A stretch of 64,000 bases of DNA from Hydractinia symbiolongicarpus (Eukaryota; Cnidaria; Hydrozoa; Anthoathecata; Hydractiniidae): the NCBI RefSeq assembly GCF_029227915.1, contig NC_079878.1, positions 25,571,501 through 25,635,500 of the forward strand. The letters run 5' to 3'. Under the pieces are notes generated by a model. That model saw only the letters and a program-made list of their open reading frames with translations, searched no databases and was not told the origin of the DNA. Below are positions 35,741 through 46,819 of this stretch, one piece after another. Position 1 is the stretch's first letter, and every line of letters starts with the position of its first letter. Made by a program: the position numbers and the translations under genes.

Positions 35741-38700
35741 TACAACACTCGTCATAGTTTACAAATAAAAATTTTGGCATTGACAGTGAGTGACTTATCT
35801 AAAAATTTAAAGCAAGCTTCAGTTAAAGATTAATTTGCTGGACGTTTTGAAGTGTAAGAATGTTAATTTTTAACATAGAAAAGTCATTGAAGCCTATTCT
35901 TTCGTTTTTCTCACTTTTCCCTTAATATTTTGTAGTCATAGTTGATCAGTATCTCCAAATATCGTTTAATTGGAACATTAAATAAGACGAATCCGTTTTT
36001 CTGTTCCCTAACCGGTCACTTATTGAGCGCACACTGTACATTAAATTATAGTTAATAGAAAAAACTATGATTAAGTAAGATGTAAAGTCATGTTTTTGTG
36101 TATGGCTAGTTTTGTATGTTCTATTTCAGAAATATATTTTCGACTTAATTACAAAACTTTATATCTTTTGAAAAATTGACTTTCTTTCTTCTCTCCCAAA
36201 CAAGATATTAAAGAGTTACTTTAACATTTCGACACTTTACGATTATGATTTTCTTTTTTTTTAGGAATTTTTTGAGACCAAGATGTCAGGATAAGAATAA
36301 GTTAATCTAGACAGGTCATCTTTTATATGCGTTTATTACTTTTTCTTATTACTTTCATTGTATAAGCACGTTTGACCCCACCTTAAATACTGTTGTGGGT
36401 GTTATTGGACAGTTTCCAAGGTAAAAAAGGTTGAGTTAAAAAATATCGTCTTATATAATAATATCCGTGACTGTAAAAAAATGTTTTGTTCCAGAGTTAG
36501 CATAACATTATTAATAAAGTCATTTATGATCTGGATGAGTGATAAGCGATAATAATCAAATCTGGCTGAAAAGCGCTTGATTATTGAGCAGCTCAGAACA
36601 CTCAAAGATCATTGACAAGTTTGAATGTTGAATTAAATATACTAACTTTAAATGTGTACAAAAAGAAGCAAGGGCGAACCTTGTGAAAATAACATAAGAT
36701 CAACAGAAAAATAAATTAATATTATTTGTCATTTCGCTACACATCAAAAATGTCGCATCAAAGGAAACATGTTAAAGATAAACGTTTGTCTTATTCTTTT
36801 TACTGATGCTTACTCAGATGTGTTTAGTTGTCACGCTCTCTCTCATTTGCAACATTCAAATTAATATTTCAATACGAACAGAATTTGCAAGAATTAAAAA
36901 ATGTTCTATTATTTTGTTTTGCATTTTTTTAAACAGAGTATTAACTTCGGATGCGTACATTAGCTCTTGTTTTTCGATTTTAACTTTTTTAAAATCCAGA
37001 CAATAATGCCTATTCTAACTGCTTATGTCAGCTATTGTGAACAATGGGTCAATGGGGGTCAGCATATCCCAGTGAAGACCTTAAAAGGCTATTAATAGGC
37101 ATTGTTGTCTGTGTTAGTTTCATCGTACGTGTTACTCTTATTGGGATTTCATTGTCTTGTTTCCAAAGAAATAGACTTTGAAGAATTAACCAACAACAGA
37201 TGACGTGGATTTGAAATGTCTTTTTAGGTTAATCAACCCCTGGTACCCAAAAGTAAGGTCAGATCAATATTCTTTCTAATGTATTAACAATTAACTTACT
37301 GAAGACGTCCGTTATAAGACTTTAATAGTTAACCTCTATATTGCTTGAACTATAACCTTAGCTTTAATGAAGTATAGTGACCTATCCACTTTTTTTTCAT
37401 CCCATTCAGCAATTTTTAAGGCTTGTAGAAACGTTTGAAGATTTGCTGACGTCATTATATTTTTCTGTCTTTCCACGATGACTCACGAACACAGAAGTTA
37501 AAAGTGTATGAATAATAATGTTTAAAGAAGTGTTTGTTAACTGGTGCTCCGTAGAAGAGTTATATACTACCATTGCTGGGAAATTCACACACATTATAAA
37601 TTATTATCGCGTGTAAATAAAAAATTATCCTGGACTATAATGACAGTCTAGTGCCAAGTTTTAACAAAGACTAGATCAACATGGCTAAATTTGCTACAAA
37701 CAACTATGTGATGAATGTATGAGGATATGCATAACGTCCAAAATGGTAATATGACGGAAAATCAGATGTTTTTGACCCATATTTCTTTCCTTTTCAGTTT
37801 CCAAGATTACAGATTGACAATTACAATTTGATAACTTGTTCTACAAAAAATATAAAGTCGTAAAATATCCCTTGTATGCTAAATGTTATAATGTTATTGC
37901 AAACGAGACTTAATCCAAAATATTTATGCCTGAAATTCTATTCCAAGAAGTAAAGATAGTATTGAATGTCAAGACATGAATACAATTTGTAAACAAAATA
38001 TTGAAACAAAGTTGTCGCGTACATAAACATACAGTTACTTCGATCATTGATAAGCAGCTTGTTTAATAGTTTAACGAGAAAAATAGTATTAATGAAACTC
38101 TGTCATGGTTGGACATGTTAGACTTTCTCAAAACACAGAATTAACAAAAAAGCTGTTTACTCAATCTCAATTTATTACAAAGTACTGCACAGTATCTTTT
38201 GGTATTAAACACCGCTTTCAACTAACTCGTAAATAAGAATGTGTTTTTGGAGAAGTGCTTTTGTTGTCAAAAGGGTTCATATACGGTAACCCTTCTTACT
38301 ATACGTATTGTAAACGAATGCGGATAAAGTCTTCAAATATATTTTTATTTGTATATTTATTTAACAAAAAAAACTTTCATCACAATCGTAGAAACAACAT
38401 TTGGCGTGAAGAGTACTTAAATATGCTTCCTTATTTAATCCGCCCAACAATTCATTTAAAGTGTTTAGCAAAAACATAAAAACAATTCTTACATCGCAGA
38501 GAAACATTATATATTGGTAGATTGATCCATAATGCGTTTTATGAAGTACAAGAATCTTTCCCAATTTGAAATAGCCCTCGAACTTACTTTCCAATTTTTT
38601 AGCTTTTACTTTTCTTGTTGAAGTTGTTTTTAGTAGTTTCTTCTCACTTGATTATGAGGCCACGATTTTAGTATATAGCTGTTCAACAGTTCCTAACCGC

Positions 38701-39723
38701 CTAGATCCCTTGTTTGTTATATAATAGTACTAAATTGTGATGAAAGCTTTTGTGTACGCACCATCAGAATGTTCTTCAGATGTCAAATTAGAAAGAAAGA
38801 AGTTACAATACTCATTTTGTTAATAACAATGTGTCTATCACTTGGTGTGTCCACTTCTTTCTTGTTCGCCTTTTAAAAAGCTTTCTATAAGGTATTTGAC
38901 CAGACTTCCAGCGGTAAAACTAAAAGTTGTCCACTAATCTGAGATGTTCGCTATTTGGAGTGTCTGCTAAGTAGAGAGAGAATACCGGTAAGGATAATAT
39001 TTTCTTCTTTTTCTTTCCGCATACATATCCGTAAATTATTGTCATTTTATATTTATTCCAACAACAAATACCAACTCAAACGTGTCATTCAAACGTGTGG
39101 ATGCGTTGTTTTTTATTTAATTGAAATCCAAAAATCATGTGGCAAGTATTAAAAAACATTTGATTTGCTTCTACAGGTTTTCTCATGGTTGTAAACCAAG
39201 AAAAAAATAAAAGCGGGTGCTTGTTGGATTAGATTTTCAACATTCCCTAAGAAACCTTACGCCTGAGATGTATGGCGCCTGTTAGAAATAGCTTAAGAAT
39301 TTTTAGGTCCTGCCTACTGTAGTCTTTTCTGTAAGATATTTCAAATAATCAAATGCCTATCGTTGCATGATAAAATGTTTAAACATATAAATAAGTATAA
39401 TAAAATTTACTCCTAAATAAAACCCTGTGGTGGTATTGACGTCATTTGTTTGTCAACAAACAACAAATTATAAAACTATTTTAGCAGCGGATGTTAGAAT
39501 GTATTGATATTCATAAACACTTATTACCACTGAAGTGTTATTTCAACAAAACGGTCATATATTCAATTCAATACTTTTTGCAGCAGAAGTTATCTGACAA
39601 TGTCAACAATGACCTCACCTCCCAATATCATACTCTTATATATGCATAACATTTACTGATTGATGACCATTTGAAAAATAGCTGACTCAATCTTCACTCC
39701 TTCTGACTGACATGTTGTCACGT

Positions 39724-39730
39724 TATAAAT
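39724..39730 (+). promoter_or_regulatory. TATA box of cystine-knot gene A
   Basis: TATAAAT, 53 bases before the ATG at 39777, within CGTTATAAATAGAAG. The two paralogues have TATA boxes at comparable distances (about 41 and 60 bases). Confidence 0.6.
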
Positions 39731-39776
39731 AGAAGATTATACAAACAGTTTATTTACTACAATTTAAGTTGCGACA

Positions 39777-40187
39777 ATGTATTGTGAACAGTATATAGTG
39801 TTTCTTACAGTATTTCTTGTTCATAAATCATATTCATCTAATTTTTTTTCTGCAATGAGTGTTACTGAAAGAAAACTAAAGGTAATCAATGCTTCGTTGG
39901 CAAACAATGATGAATTGTGTCTTGGTGTTAGATTTAAACAACTAATTGTCCACAAAAAATGTATACCAGCTGTTATAAGTAACAAAATGTGTATTGGATC
40001 TTGCAGATCTGTCAGCATTCCTAGTACAAAAGGGAAAATAATCCGAAAATTCAGATCTTGTATGGAAGATGAATCTGTTATAGTAGAGGTTAAGTTAGAA
40101 TGTCCGTCACGAAAACGAAGATTTAAGAAGAAGAAAGTGAAACTTGTTAAAAGGTGCAAATGTCGAAAAGTTGACATTATTATGTAG
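39777..40187 (+). CDS. Gremlin/DAN-like secreted cystine-knot protein A
   Basis: 136 residues, single exon. A hydrophobic N-terminus (about 6-22) is a probable secretion signal, followed by SVTERKLK, which parallels the HVTERKYLK lead-in of vertebrate gremlin, and one sequon (N38-A-S). The cystine-knot domain spans 48-129 with eight cysteines: C48, C62, C72-I-G-S-C76 (the CxGxC ring motif), C95, C109 and the closing C127-K-C129. SCRSVSIPS and VEVKLECP are typical of DAN-family finger loops. Basic stretch SRKRRFKKKKVKLVKR could bind heparan sulfate, as in gremlin. Family members bind and block BMP-type ligands outside the cell. The gene is the first of three close paralogues and encodes one cysteine fewer than C. 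Bursicon-like hormones are an alternative, but the lead-in and short length favour gremlin/DAN. Confidence 0.85.
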   Translation: MYCEQYIVFLTVFLVHKSYSSNFFSAMSVTERKLKVINASLANNDELCLGVRFKQLIVHKKCIPAVISNKMCIGSCRSVSIPSTKGKIIRKFRSCMEDESVIVEVKLECPSRKRRFKKKKVKLVKRCKCRKVDIIM

Positions 40188-40403
40188 ATTACCAACAATA
40201 CGAAACACTAATTAGAAATACAGCTTTACAAGGACGATTGTTATGTGACAAAATCATTCATAAAAGTATGAGAGGAGTTAATTATGGATAAATACTAAAA
40301 AGATTTTTGACTACTGTTGTTAACTTATATGTTAAATGATGTTACTTGTGTCCAGAATGTGTTAAAAGTTGTTTGTTGTTGTTGGTATTCACAACATAGT
40401 GTA

Positions 40404-40414
40404 AATAAAATAAA
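40404..40414 (+). other. Poly(A) signals for gene A
   Basis: Two overlapping AATAAA hexamers in GTAAATAAAATAAATTG, about 220 bases after the stop codon, the first such signals downstream. Confidence 0.5.
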
Positions 40415-42255
40415 TTGTATGTTTTTAGTAAATTATTTTGCAAATTGTAATATTTTCTTATATATATATATACATGTGTGTGTATTTATCTATAAAAATG
40501 TATATAGATACGTTTTATTCATTAATAAAATGCATTATAGTGTATCATTTTTAAGTTCATTGATTAACGTTAAAAATGCCTTTGTATTTTTCCAAAAGCC
40601 GCGACTAAACGTGCTTGTTTCAATCGTTAGAAAATGTTAGTCTTAGATGACAAATTTTTATTCTCCTGTTCATTATACTGGTAGAACGGGTTTAATAAAG
40701 TTTAATTAGATAGTAAAAAAATAATAAGAGCTACTTAAACTTCATTAGTGCTCCTTTTTTTCCATAAATTAAAATATGCTTCCTGTTCGTTTTAACGAAG
40801 AAAATCATGTCGAAAATAATGATTTACGTTGAAAACGTTTCACAACTTCAAGTCATTAGAGTCATGAAAATAATGACAAGCAAATTTTTTCTTTACGTGC
40901 TGCACAACATTTTTTCATACAGCTTATTGACAGCAAAATATTTGGATTATATTTAGAAGAATTACTTTCCCACTAAAGTATACCGATCAGAAATTTTGTA
41001 ATCCCTATTTTTATTTTTACATCAATGTAATAAAACGCAAACAAATCTCTTAAAATATAAATTGAGTAATCCTATTTTTGTATTTTGAACAAAAAAATTA
41101 TGAAAAAAAAAGAGTTATTAAAATGGGGGCCAGGATGGAATCTTCCAACAACAAAACAATTGATCAACTGAAACTGAATTAAATAAGAATAAAATGAACT
41201 TTCTTATTCACTTTGTTCAACGAAAACAGATCATCACTGTTACAAACCTGTACCAGCCTTTCATAATTCAGGTTTTGAGCTAGAACAAACAAGCAAAAAA
41301 TTAATAGAATTAAAGCTCGGATTTTTTGAAAGCAACTCAGGACTGCAGGGTTGATAATCTTGAAGACCTAGTAAAGGAAGTCGACCTCTTTACCAGCGTA
41401 ACAAGTAGGATAGTCAACCTCAAAGACAAGACAAACTGTCAAGTCTGCTTTTTACATGGTCTTATTCGGTTTTAAACGAAGTTATAGTTGATGCTCAAAA
41501 AACTACTTTTTTTGCCCGCCTAATTTGCCCTGTGCAGAGAAAAAATGTGTCGAAATTAGACATTGCACGGCTGGTTCTTTATGCGCCTTTAAAATGTTCT
41601 ATTGTGAAGCTTTTGTATCGGCTATGTAGCTAGCTAACGGTTTGCAGAGTATTGAGAGTGACTCTATTTTTAGGGTTTAAATGACTCTAACGTCGATATT
41701 TGTTGCGTCCTCCTTAACGAAAATTTAACTGAACCTAAATATGAGAAGCTGCCTTCCTTAGAAAAAGAGTGTGCCGCCTTACCAAAACGAGCTGTTGTAT
41801 TACTCTCTCTTATTGCAGCTGTTTGTTTTGATGTTTGGTTTGATGTTTTATAAATATTGACATCGCTGCTTAGCAAGAAGTCACTAAACTCCAATGTTGT
41901 GCCCACCGACCAACTTACTTAGATTTTGGGTCACTTTGGACCCGACCAGAGAATATAAATTTGGGTAACAAAGGGTTTTTCTTTCTTCTTATAATAATAA
42001 GTTACTTCTTGTAAGCCAATTAGAATTTTCATTGCAATTATTTACGTAATGCACGATTTTTTTATAAGCAACCTAGATTTTTACCCAGATCTCAAGTTGC
42101 TAAATTTTTAGTCACTATTTACAGCTAAAGTTGCTTAATGGTTGCTTAATACACCAATTTCATTCAACTTATTTTAGTAATTTCCTTCTCAATAAAGTAT
42201 CCCATCTGATATCACCGGGCCAGATAAGCAACGCCAATTTCAACGTTCGAAATTC

Positions 42256-42487
42256 GCGGGATTTTTATATGTTGGATGAAAAGTACCACCAAACCAATCC
42301 AACATAAAAATTCACGCAACTGAGATAGGCAATTCCTTTGATCTTGCCGAAAATGTTGGATGAAATATTTGACGGGGATCAAACTTCATCCAACATCGTC
42401 CAACACGATTTTTTCCTCTGATACTCAAACCAGTCCAACATTTCATCTAACATCACAAAAATTGCATGTTGAATGAAATGTTGGACT
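42256..42487. repeat. Three consecutive hairpins built on ATGTTGGATGAA
   Basis: Hairpin 1 pairs 42256-42277 with 42297-42317; hairpin 2 pairs ATGTTGGATGAA at 42353-42364 with 42385-42396; hairpin 3 pairs 42432-42453 with 42466-42487 (22 bases, two mismatches, 12-base loop). All arms share the core GTTGGATGAA or a close variant, in alternating orientation. This looks like nested or tandem palindromic mobile DNA. Confidence 0.75.
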
Positions 42488-42513
42488 AGTTTGTCCCCGT
42501 CTTTAGGCGATTA

Positions 42514-42552
42514 GTGTCACTGTCTGTGAGCTAAAATGGTAGCTTAGCTGCG
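42514..42552 (+). repeat. Dispersed repeat, fragment copy 4
   Basis: GTCACTGTCTGTGAGCTAAA then ATGGTAGCTTAGCTG matches the CTGTCACGCAAAATGGTAGC face of the repeat at 2335-2470 (minus strand). Only this short landmark is preserved. Confidence 0.45.
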
Positions 42553-45500
42553 CATAGTGAAGTCTATCCAACAGCCACATTTTTTTATTACCTTTTCAAA
42601 CTCAGATGTTTTTGTATATCTTTTTAAACTTCAACCTCCCTCTTATCACGGTCTTTGCCGCTTCAAACGAAACCACATTTTCCAGCTATCCGGCGTCCGA
42701 TAATGTCCATGTCCCATGTTGTGTTGTTTACCCCATCCGCGTTCTTTCCGAGGTTCATGCTTATATTTTCATAAATTGTCGTGGAATTGTGTTATTGCAA
42801 GACATTTTTAAAACACGCAAAAAGTTTTTTTGTATAACTTAAACTTTCACTTTTCTCTGTCTTCACTTTGAATTTCTGTTTTATGTTAAAACCATTTTGA
42901 AAGTTTAAAGATGCTTTACAAAAGTCTACATTTTTTAAAGTTCATTTCTTTGGAAATATACTTCTTGGTATTTTGATAACCTTTGCAGCAAAGTGCTGTG
43001 AAAAGCTTTTTTTACTTTTTTCAAATTTTAAACACGATCTCAGATGATCAACAAGCTAAACGTTAGGTCAGATAAGAAGATATTATTTAAAATTGCTTCA
43101 ATGATATTTAGTTTAATTTTATTTATCAATTATTATTTCCAGCATGCATGTATCAACATTTCCTTTTGGAAACATTGTGATTAAATGGCGCTCTTAATAT
43201 AGAGTTCTTGCATTGGATGACATTTTAAATAAACGTTTATGAAGGTTATTAACGATGTTTTAACTGAATAATAAGTATTTAATCTACCAAGCTGCGCAAT
43301 GTGTTGGAATATCATTTTAAGAAAATCAATTCTGGCTGACCAACTAAGATTTTTGTACTTAAATAGATCAAAATCATTAAAATGTTTTTCTCTCCTTTAT
43401 GTTATTCTGCAGTCTTAGGAAAGACAAGAAAGGGAAAAAGGAATATCCTTTAGCCCCTTTTTCTGTTAATCCTATTAAAAGCACATAGATCTCTTTATTT
43501 AATGACAGATCTTCATATCTTTATAAGTAAATTAAGAAACTTTCTTACAGATATGGCGTCACTTTTGATCACAAACTTTGATATCTATCACTAGCCGGAA
43601 GCGATAAATAAAAAATGAAGGCATTCTTGTAAACAATGGTGACGTCATAATCTCTAAAATCAAAACGAATGCTCTATTAACAACTTTTAAAGTTAAAATT
43701 TATTTTAAGAACAAAAAAGTTTCCTGAATCAAAATTTAAAACGTCTTAACAGAAGACACATAATATTACTGTAGAGTAAAAGAACATTTGAAAACTGATT
43801 AAAACTCACAAATATTGAAGCATATGCAGTCAAATCTTAATTGTAAATTACTATGTAACGAAAATTGTTATTCTATTTTAGATTATTCAGACACTGAGGG
43901 TATACACATTTCTTGGTTGAAACCAGAACTCAATAAACAGGTTAGGCATTGCATCATCAATTTATTAATATCGTTTTTGTTACTTTAATGTTGATTTAGC
44001 ATGTATAAAATCATTTAATAGAAATTAAAAAATTGTACTTTTGGGAAATATTTAAATAACTTTTGGGAAAAAAATTGTGTATAAAGAGTGTATGTATCTC
44101 ACTCTTGTATAATATTCTGAAGATGACTTTGGTAATGTCGAAACATGTTAATGAAAATAAAACGTGTCGTAATTTTTATGAAAATTCTTTGCAATTTTGT
44201 GTTGCTACGAATTTTTGGAAATACAATAAATAAGTGTTTTGCATATGACAATGTATGATACTGGAAGGTGAGCTCATTGATGACAATATCGGTTAACTCC
44301 TAATGCAAAAAAACACTCAGTTTCCTTTTTACCATTTTCCTTATGGAAAGTGAGACATCAAATTTATCAATAATTTGTTAAAATTTATTCATTACACCAG
44401 CGAAGGGATTTTATTTAAGTTTAAATTGCAATTGTATACAAATTCTGTGAAACAAAGGCTGTTTTTCAGTTATTTCTTAAACACGATCAAGAAGGTCAAA
44501 GGGCTGCAAAATCGCTATTTTGCCTAGTGGAATTCTCTAGCACGCTTGTACAACGAAGTAATCTGTTTACATTAAAACAACTTCAAAATGAGCGACTCTT
44601 ATATATAAACAACCAATGTAACAACTTGTAGCAGCGAAATTCGAAATTATATTTTTGCTCATGATTGTAGGTCGAAATACCATAACTGGTGCTTAAAATT
44701 TAACTAGTTCATGTCCCTACTTTTCATAAATTATATAATGTTCTTATTGGATCATGTGCGTATATTTAACCTTTTAATTTGTGACGTCAGTACAATTAAG
44801 GAAACCTTGTATTTATTGATACTCCTGCTATCTGGAATAAAAAAGAACGCGTTAAAAATGATTTAAGCTTGAAGCATTTCTTAATTTTAAGTCATTAAGA
44901 ATTCGTAAAATAAAAATAAAAATGAAGTCGTTTGTAACTGTTTTTAATTATTTTGGCTGCTCTCGCCGCCAAAAGTGAGTAGTTTATAATCTCTTAGTAG
45001 TGTAAGGATTGTTTACATTTCATTGTCTTACTGAACTATGTAAACAGATACATCAACTGTTAAAACGTTTAGGCCACCTACTGTTCGTACTTCCTGTTTG
45101 AGTCATTAGCAAACCAGTAATATCGAATATGTGGTTTGTGCAATACAATAATTTATTTATCATTTCATGTGTTTGTTCTCATTAATTCTAATTGCAAACC
45201 GTAAATGTTATTTCATTTATTTGTCCGTAGCTGTCTCCTGAAGAAAAATTTCAATATTCAAATATTTTCATTTTGTCCATAAATTGTGGTTTATAAAAAC
45301 CATTTACCTAGATTTTGGTAAAAAAAGACATTGTTGGGGAAATAACTTTATTTGCCATTCCCTCGTGTCTTGCATGCTTGTTTCAAAATATAATTCTTCT
45401 AAATCTCAAGGATGCTAATGATGAAAAACAAAACAAAAAAACAAACAAAAAAAACAATCGTAACGGAGTTGGATAAAAAACAAACAAACAAACAAACAAA

Positions 45501-46373
45501 CAAAGTTTTTACGACGTTTCGGTTCATACACCGATTTTTAAGTTTAGTAAATTTTTTACAATTCGTTTTTAAAATTTATGTAAATTAGTTATTCAGTTAA
45601 ATAAATGCAATAGCGCTGATGTGATATTTTTGTTCAGCACGGGACTCTCTCTCCATAGTATGAATTAACTCTCCTTTATTTCAAGAGAGAAACAATCACA
45701 AAAAGATGCTGCGTGATCACATATCTGTGGATGCTTCTTGATTGCTGATTGGCTTGATTAAGTAGGTATCTTACATGTCAGGGGAGTCACATCCATGTGT
45801 TCACTTGCTTAAACTTTGAGGTGGGGTAAAGTTTCTTTAATATAGGTGGCTATGCAGCCACTGTACTTTAATTTGTAAACTACATCGGATAAAGTTCTTT
45901 TGGAAAAAAATCCTTATATCTGAAAAAGTTCGACAAGCAAGTGGTATTTACCTCTACCTTTCTCTGAAACATAGATATAGAAAAAAGGCGTATTTTCTAT
46001 GAGGAGCAGTATTAACACAAGAGTTTATTTGGTCAAAATACATGTAAGTTTCAATGTGTTTTTATAAAATAACAACTAACAGAGAAAATGTAACATGGAG
46101 AGCTGAACTGTATAGTACAATTCAAAACAAAACAAATTCTGTAAATTCTTTGAACTATAACTTGAAAAATTTCTTCAAAAAAAAAAAAAAACAATTTTTG
46201 AATAATATACGTTTAAATTAAATACTGTTCTAATAAATTAAAAATTATTAAAAAAAGATAATACCGAATAAAGTAAGTTTTTTTTAGTAGAATTCATTTT
46301 CGTTAATTGATGCATTCCTGAATTCTCACAACATACCACGTTGCATTTACTTGAATTATTTCTATAAACAGTC

Positions 46374-46778
46374 CTAATTCCATCCCAAAAACTTTACGTT
46401 TCTACATTTGCATGTTTCAACAATCTTAATTCTCTTTTTCAGAACCTTCTTTCTTCGTAAAGGACAATGTAATCGAACCTTTACTTTAATACTCCGATCC
46501 TCCGTGCAAGACCTCATGTCTTCGTATAGGTTTGGTGTGCTGCCAGATTTACAATATCCAGTACACAGTCTGTTTCGAATGACCACTGGTATGCACTTGT
46601 TCCGTATAATTACTTGATTAAATTCTATACCCTGACATAACTCTGTACTTTTAACCATGGTAGAATTTCTTGCTTTTAACTTTTCTGCGTTTATATCAAT
46701 GAACATTTTCGAAGAACAATAAATATCGATAAAAAATGTTATTAACATAACACGCCACACAACCTTTAAGTGAAACAT
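46374..46778 (-). CDS. Gremlin/DAN-like secreted cystine-knot protein B
   Basis: 134 residues from the ATG at 46778. An ATG six codons upstream (46796) is also in frame, but it lies only 23 bases from the TATA box, and MFHLKVVW aligns with the start MFHHVVLL of protein C, so the inner ATG is preferred. Hydrophobic signal, then INAEKLKARNST with one sequon, then a cystine-knot domain with the same eight-cysteine plan as A (TELCQG, KCIP, CTGYC, RSC, LHC, TCKC). The ring motif is CTGYC. Relative to A and C the loop after it is shorter and lacks SIP (STPN). Basic finger: LRRKKVLKKRIK. It is transcribed opposite to its paralogues. Role inferred from family: extracellular antagonist of BMP-type ligands. 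Confidence 0.82.
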   Translation of the reverse strand: MFHLKVVWRVMLITFFIDIYCSSKMFIDINAEKLKARNSTMVKSTELCQGIEFNQVIIRNKCIPVVIRNRLCTGYCKSGSTPNLYEDMRSCTEDRSIKVKVRLHCPLRRKKVLKKRIKIVETCKCRNVKFLGWN

Positions 46779-46812
46779 AATGGACAAGGCTGACATAAAT
46801 TGTCACTGAGGA

Positions 46813-46819
46813 TTTTATA
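46813..46819 (-). promoter_or_regulatory. TATA box of cystine-knot gene B
   Basis: TATAAAA on the minus strand (GTATAAAATCC). The distance to the preferred ATG is about 41 bases, while the upstream in-frame ATG would fall before the expected transcription start, which supports the inner start. Confidence 0.55.

Larger units (their letters stand above)
34225..39720. other. Gene-free stretch
   Basis: Only short frames without family features. Notable content is a near-perfect 51-base hairpin (35052-35102) and a diverged relative of the piggyBac-type MITE (about 35364-35740). The remainder is AT-rich and unassigned; regulatory DNA for the downstream cystine-knot gene is possible. Confidence 0.5.
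40415..46373. other. Gene-free stretch between cystine-knot genes A and B
   Basis: No coding frame that I can support. Repeat content: a cluster of three hairpins at 42256-42487, a dispersed repeat fragment at 42514-42552, GAAAC-type hairpin motifs at 44118-44151 and 45506-45533, a segment near 44480-44580 shared with 1435-1660, and an AAAC-rich simple repeat at about 45428-45505. Confidence 0.5.

Noticed and set aside
39821-40198. 125-codon minus-strand frame opposite cystine-knot gene A (similar at 46408-46617 and 53448-53771)
   Set aside because: It recurs only because the sense genes are paralogues; the sense strands carry signal peptides, conserved cysteines and TATA boxes.
44118-44151. 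Hammerhead ribozyme candidate (CTGAAGATGAC..GTCGAAAC)
   Set aside because: The core has a two-base insertion relative to CUGAUGA and no closing stems I and III were found; kept only as part of the recurring-motif observation.
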